From Streptomyces sp. NBC_00239 (lineage in GTDB: Bacteria > Actinomycetota > Actinomycetes > Streptomycetales > Streptomycetaceae), in assembly GCF_036194065.1 (NCBI RefSeq), contig NZ_CP108095.1, forward strand, positions 5,704,001-5,768,000: a stretch of 64,000 nucleotides of DNA. The letters run 5' to 3'. A model generated the notes under the pieces. It was not told the origin of the DNA. It searched no databases and saw only the letters and a program-made list of their open reading frames with translations. Within the stretch, counting starts at the first letter, position 1, and every line of letters starts with the position of its first letter. Positions 60,581 through 64,000 of this stretch are shown piece after piece. Position numbers and translations under genes: made by a program.

Positions 60581-63262
60581 CTACAGGCCGTAGCGCTCCC
60601 GGGCCTCCTTGACCGCGGAGGCCGGGGCCTCGCCGCGGCGGGCCAGCTGGGCAAGGGCCGCGACCACGATCGACTGCGCGTCGACACCGAAGTGGCGGCG
60701 GGCGCCCTCACGGGTGTCGGACAGGCCGAAGCCGTCCGTGCCCAGCGAGGAGTAGTCCTGCTCGACCCACTGGCTGATCTGGTCCGGGACCTGGCGCATC
60801 CAGTCGGAGACCGCGAGGACCGGGCCGGGCGCGCCTTCCAGGGCCTGCGTGACGTACGGGGTGCGCACCTCGCCGCGGAGCAGGGCCTCGTCGCACTCCA
60901 GCGCCTCGCGGCGCAGCTCGCCCCAGGAGGTGGCGGACCAGACGTCGGCGGCCACGTTCCAGTCGGCGGCCAGCAGGCGCTGCGCCTCCAGGACCCAGTG
61001 GATCGCCGTGCCGGACGCCATCAGCTGGATCTTCGGGGCCTCGGCGGCCGGCGCGTTCTCCAGGTCGGTCGCCCGGTTGAAGCGGTACAGGCCCTTGATG
61101 ATGCCTTCCTCGACGCCCTCGGGCATCGCGGGCTGCACCTTCGGCTCGTTGTAGACCGTCAGGTAGTAGAAGACGTCTTCCGGCGTCTCGCCGTACATCC
61201 GGCGCAGACCGTCCTTGACGATCACCGCGATCTCGTACGCGAAGGCCGGGTCGTAGTTGAGCGACGCCGGGTTCGTGGACGCGATCAGGTGCGAGTGGCC
61301 GTCCGCGTGCTGGAGGCCCTCACCGGTCAGCGTGGTGCGGCCGGCGGTGGCGCCCACGATGAAGCCCTTGCCGAGCTGGTCGGCGAGCTGCCACATCTGG
61401 TCGGCGGTCCGCTGCCAGCCGAACATCGAGTAGAAGATGTAGAACGGGATCATCGGCTCGCCGTGCGTCGCGTACGACGTGCAGGCGGCGATGAAGTCGG
61501 CCATGGCGCCGGCCTCGGTGATCCCCTCGTTGAGGATCTGGCCGTCCTTGGCTTCCTTGTAGTACATCAGCTGGTCGCGGTCGACCGGCTCGTACGTCTG
61601 GCCCAGCGGCGAGTAGATGCCGGCCGACGGGAAGAGCGACTCCATGCCGAAGGTGCGGGCCTCGTCGGGGACGATCGGCACCCAGCGCTTGCCGGTCTCC
61701 TTGTCCCGCATCAGGTCCTTGACGAGCCGGACGAAGGCCATGGTGGTGGCCATCTCCTGCTTGCCGGAGCCCTTGATCAGCGGGGCGAAGGCGCGGTCGG
61801 CGGGGGCGGGCAGGGCCACGTGGTGGACCTTGCGGGCCGGGGCCGGGCCGCCGAGGGCCGCGCGGCGCTCGTTCAGGTACCGGACCTCGGGGCTGTCCGC
61901 GCCCGGGTGGCCGTACGGGACCTGGCCGTCGGCGAAGGCGCTGTCCGGGATCGGGAGTCCGAGCTTGTCGCGCATGCTCTTGAACTCGTCGATGGTCAGC
62001 TTCTTCATCTGGTGGTTCGCGTTCTTCGACTCGAACCCGGCACCCAGCGTGTAGCCCTTGACGGTCTGCGCCAGGATGACCGTCGGCGCGCCCTTGTGCT
62101 CCAGGGCGGCCTTGTACGCGGCGTAGACCTTGCGGGGCTCGTGGCCGCCGCGCGAGGTGTGGAAGCACTCGGCGATCTTCGCGTCGGACACCACCGCGGC
62201 GAGCTGGACCAGCTCGGGGTTCGCACCGAAGAAGTGGTTGCGGATGTACGCCACGTCGCGGGTCGCGTACGTCTGGAACTGCGCGTCCGGCACCTCGCGC
62301 AGGCGGCGGACCAGGGCGCCCGTGGTGTCGAGCCGGAACAGCTCGTCCCAGGCGGAGCCCCACAGCGTCTTGATGACGTTCCAGCCGGCGCCGCGGAACT
62401 GCGCCTCCAGCTCCTGGACCACGCGGAAGTTGGCGCGGACCGGGCCGTCGAGGCGCTGCAGGTTGCAGTTGATGACGAAGGTCAGGTTGTCGAGCTGCTC
62501 GCGGGAGGCCAGGGCCAGGGCGGCGGTCGACTCGGGCTCGTCCATCTCGCCGTCGCCCAGGAAGGCCCAGACGTGCGAGTTGGCGGTGTCCTTGATGCTC
62601 CGGTTCTGCAGGTAGCGGTTGAAGCGCGCCTGGTAGATCGCGGAGAGCGGGCCGAGGCCCATGGAGACCGTGGGGAACTCCCACAGCCAGGGCAGGCGCC
62701 GCGGGTGCGGGTAGGACGGGAGGCCGTTGCCGCCCGACTCCTGCCGGAAGTTGTCGAGCTGCTGCTCGGAGATGCGCCCGTCGAGGAAGGCGCGGGCGTA
62801 GATGCCGGGGGAGGCGTGGCCCTGGATGTAGAGCTGGTCGCCCGAGCCGTCGGCCTCCTTGCCCCGGAAGAAGTGCTGGAAGCCGGTCTCGTAGAGCCAG
62901 GCCGCCGAGGCGAAGGTGGCGATGTGGCCGCCGACGCCGTACTTCGAGCCGCGGGTCACCATGGCGGCCGCGTTCCAGCGGTTCCAGGCGGTGATCTTGG
63001 CTTCCATCGCCTCGTCACCGGGGAACTCCGGCTCCGCGGCGGTGGGGATGGTGTTGACGTAGTCCGTCTCCAGCAGCTTCGGCAGGGCGAGCCCGGCGGC
63101 CTCGGCGTGGTGGAGCGTACGGCGCAGCAGGTACTCGGCGCGGCGGGTGCCGGCGGCCTTGGCGACGGCGTCGAGGGACTGCGCCCATTCGGCGGTCTCC
63201 TCGCTGTCGCGGTCCGGGAGCTGGTCGAGCTCGCTCGGAAGCTTGGCTACGGGGTCGGACAT
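60581..63262 (-). CDS. aceE: pyruvate dehydrogenase E1 component (homodimeric, AceE)
   Basis: The 893-residue thiamine-diphosphate enzyme is the expected length for homodimeric E1. It carries GHIATFASAAWLYETGFQHFF, ASPGIYARAFLDGR, the TPP-binding GDGEMDEPES (about 228) through NCNLQRLDGPVR, and the later THGEPMIPFYIFYSMFGWQRTADQ region. It decarboxylates pyruvate and acetylates lipoyl domains of E2. No E2 or E3 gene is in the window, but lipA and lipB, which make the lipoyl cofactor, lie 11-13 kb away. ATG 63262 is used. A palindrome upstream and the adjacent GntR gene suggest regulation. Confidence 0.97.
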   Translation of the reverse strand: MSDPVAKLPSELDQLPDRDSEETAEWAQSLDAVAKAAGTRRAEYLLRRTLHHAEAAGLALPKLLETDYVNTIPTAAEPEFPGDEAMEAKITAWNRWNAAAMVTRGSKYGVGGHIATFASAAWLYETGFQHFFRGKEADGSGDQLYIQGHASPGIYARAFLDGRISEQQLDNFRQESGGNGLPSYPHPRRLPWLWEFPTVSMGLGPLSAIYQARFNRYLQNRSIKDTANSHVWAFLGDGEMDEPESTAALALASREQLDNLTFVINCNLQRLDGPVRANFRVVQELEAQFRGAGWNVIKTLWGSAWDELFRLDTTGALVRRLREVPDAQFQTYATRDVAYIRNHFFGANPELVQLAAVVSDAKIAECFHTSRGGHEPRKVYAAYKAALEHKGAPTVILAQTVKGYTLGAGFESKNANHQMKKLTIDEFKSMRDKLGLPIPDSAFADGQVPYGHPGADSPEVRYLNERRAALGGPAPARKVHHVALPAPADRAFAPLIKGSGKQEMATTMAFVRLVKDLMRDKETGKRWVPIVPDEARTFGMESLFPSAGIYSPLGQTYEPVDRDQLMYYKEAKDGQILNEGITEAGAMADFIAACTSYATHGEPMIPFYIFYSMFGWQRTADQMWQLADQLGKGFIVGATAGRTTLTGEGLQHADGHSHLIASTNPASLNYDPAFAYEIAVIVKDGLRRMYGETPEDVFYYLTVYNEPKVQPAMPEGVEEGIIKGLYRFNRATDLENAPAAEAPKIQLMASGTAIHWVLEAQRLLAADWNVAADVWSATSWGELRREALECDEALLRGEVRTPYVTQALEGAPGPVLAVSDWMRQVPDQISQWVEQDYSSLGTDGFGLSDTREGARRHFGVDAQSIVVAALAQLARRGEAPASAVKEARERYGL

Positions 63263-63371
63263 CGGTGTGCGCCGCCTTCCGGACTGGAAACGGGGGTGGA
63301 GAAAGGGGGTCCCTGACTGGGCAGGACAGGGCGGGCGGACCTGGTTGTGGTCCGCGAAGACTGTAAGCGCC

Positions 63372-63388
63372 TGATCGATGATCGATCA
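63372..63388. promoter_or_regulatory. 17-bp palindrome upstream of aceE, probable GntR operator
   Basis: TGATCGATGATCGATCA is a perfect palindrome with one central base, 110 bases before the aceE ATG and 112 bases beyond the GntR stop. A related half-site CTGATCGAAT lies at 63407-63416. It is a plausible target for the neighbouring FCD-type regulator. Confidence 0.55.
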
Positions 63389-63499
63389 AACAATTGCCAC
63401 GAAAAACTGATCGAATTAGCAAAGTCGGCATTGCGTGCCGCTGAACCGGGCACGCGGTGCCACTTGATATCAGGGCAAGTCGGACACCCGCTGCACACC

Positions 63500-64000
63500 C
63501 TAGGCGCGCGGCGCACATCCGAGCACGTGCCGCTTGACCAGCAGACCGATCTCCGGATCGTTCCTCCGGAAGGCCTCGACCAGCATCTCGTGCTCCTCCG
63601 CGAAGGCCTTCTGCACGGTGCCCAGCCAGCGGATCGACAGCGCCGTGAACACCTCGATGCCCAGGCTCTCCCAGGTGTGCAGCAGCACGCTGTTGCCCGC
63701 CGCGCCCACCATCCCCCGGTGGAAGGCCACCGTGTGCCGCACCTGAGCGGTGCTGTCCTCCGTACGGTCGGCCTCGCGCAGGGCGATCACGTGCGGCTCC
63801 AGCAGCCGCTCCAGCAGGGCGGTGTCCGAGGCCAGCCGGGGAGCGGCCAGCTCCGCGGCGATCTGCTCCAGGCCGGCGCGCACCGGGTAGATCTCGTCCA
63901 GGTCGGACGCGGTCAGATTGCGTACCCGTACGCCCTTGTTCGGGGCGGATTCGATCAGCCGGAGGGTCTCCAGCTCACGCAACGCCTCCCGTACGGGGGT
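63500..64000 (-). CDS. GntR-family regulator with FCD domain, N-terminus outside window
   Basis: The visible 166 residues begin TPVREALRELETLRLIES, the end of a GntR winged helix. The FCD domain follows: DLDEIYPVRAGLEQIAAELAAPRL, RHTVAFHRGMVGAAGN, EVFTALSIRWLG, EEHEMLVEAFRRNDPEIGLLVKRHV. These carry the Asp and three His that usually bind a metal and an organic acid. The start lies beyond base 64000. In S. coelicolor a GntR gene occupies the same place next to aceE (SCO2182 as recalled). Carboxylate sensing, such as pyruvate or lactate, is inferred. Confidence 0.85.
   Translation of the reverse strand, partial: TPVREALRELETLRLIESAPNKGVRVRNLTASDLDEIYPVRAGLEQIAAELAAPRLASDTALLERLLEPHVIALREADRTEDSTAQVRHTVAFHRGMVGAAGNSVLLHTWESLGIEVFTALSIRWLGTVQKAFAEEHEMLVEAFRRNDPEIGLLVKRHVLGCAPRA

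Noticed and set aside
57209..63316. A 2035-codon plus-strand frame spanning several genes
   Set aside because: It crosses TetR, two SDRs, DUF4240 and aceE and has no recognisable domain. It is a GC-driven shadow frame.

Overview
The window reads as a chromosomal core segment of a Streptomyces or very close relative. GC is very high with strong third-position bias, GTG and TTG starts are common, ATGA/GTGA gene overlaps are frequent, and an intergenic inverted-repeat family recurs between genes. The gene order glnA2, glnE, the mal cluster, amylases, glnRII, glnII, glnA, lipA, lipB, aceE matches what I recall of the S. coelicolor SCO2246 to SCO2182 interval in reverse. No rRNA, tRNA, CRISPR array, prophage, transposase or biosynthetic cluster was seen.

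Layout. 1-3.7 kb: end of a DUF998 membrane protein, an alpha/beta hydrolase, and a DUF3105-DUF305 pair. 3.8-8.6 kb: glnA2 and glnE. 9.0-27.1 kb: a PAP2 phosphatase, then a maltodextrin/starch region. The region holds malEFG flanked on both sides by a GH13 glucosidase plus a LacI repressor, followed by a secreted CBM20 alpha-amylase and a 1805-residue amylase-pullulanase. 27.2-34.2 kb: GNAT, TetR, a two-gene di-iron-type hydrolase/flavin-iron-sulfur reductase operon, a membrane protein with a sigma-like N-terminus, and a tyrosine phosphatase. 34.3-39.9 kb: rhomboid-like protein, His/Met-rich membrane protein, PepSY protein, glnRII, a small ORF and glnII. 39.9-48.1 kb: oxidoreductase, MocR regulator, ArsC-like protein, a decayed STAND-ATPase fragment, glnA, RDD and DUF4191 proteins. 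48.4-50.7 kb: lipB, lipA and a zinc-ribbon protein. 50.9-60.5 kb: a TPR regulator, FAD oxidoreductase, TIGR01777 epimerase, VIT-like transporter, SpoIIE phosphatase, TetR and two SDRs. 60.6-64 kb: aceE and a truncated GntR/FCD regulator.

Two themes dominate. The first is nitrogen: three glutamine synthetase family genes (glnA, glnII, glnA2), their adenylyltransferase glnE, and the winged-helix regulator glnRII lie within 43 kb. GlnR-type boxes can be read upstream of glnA and glnII. GlnA keeps the adenylylation tyrosine at residue 397, whereas GlnA2 has tryptophan there. The second is alpha-glucan use: secreted amylase and pullulanase make maltodextrins, MalEFG imports them, two cytoplasmic GH13 enzymes cleave them, and two closely related LacI repressors probably read the same operators.

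The least-explained items are the sigma-like membrane-tethered protein (31137-33086), the mirrored mal cassette, an Ala/Gly insertion in one glucosidase, several local tandem repeats, and the dispersed intergenic inverted repeat.
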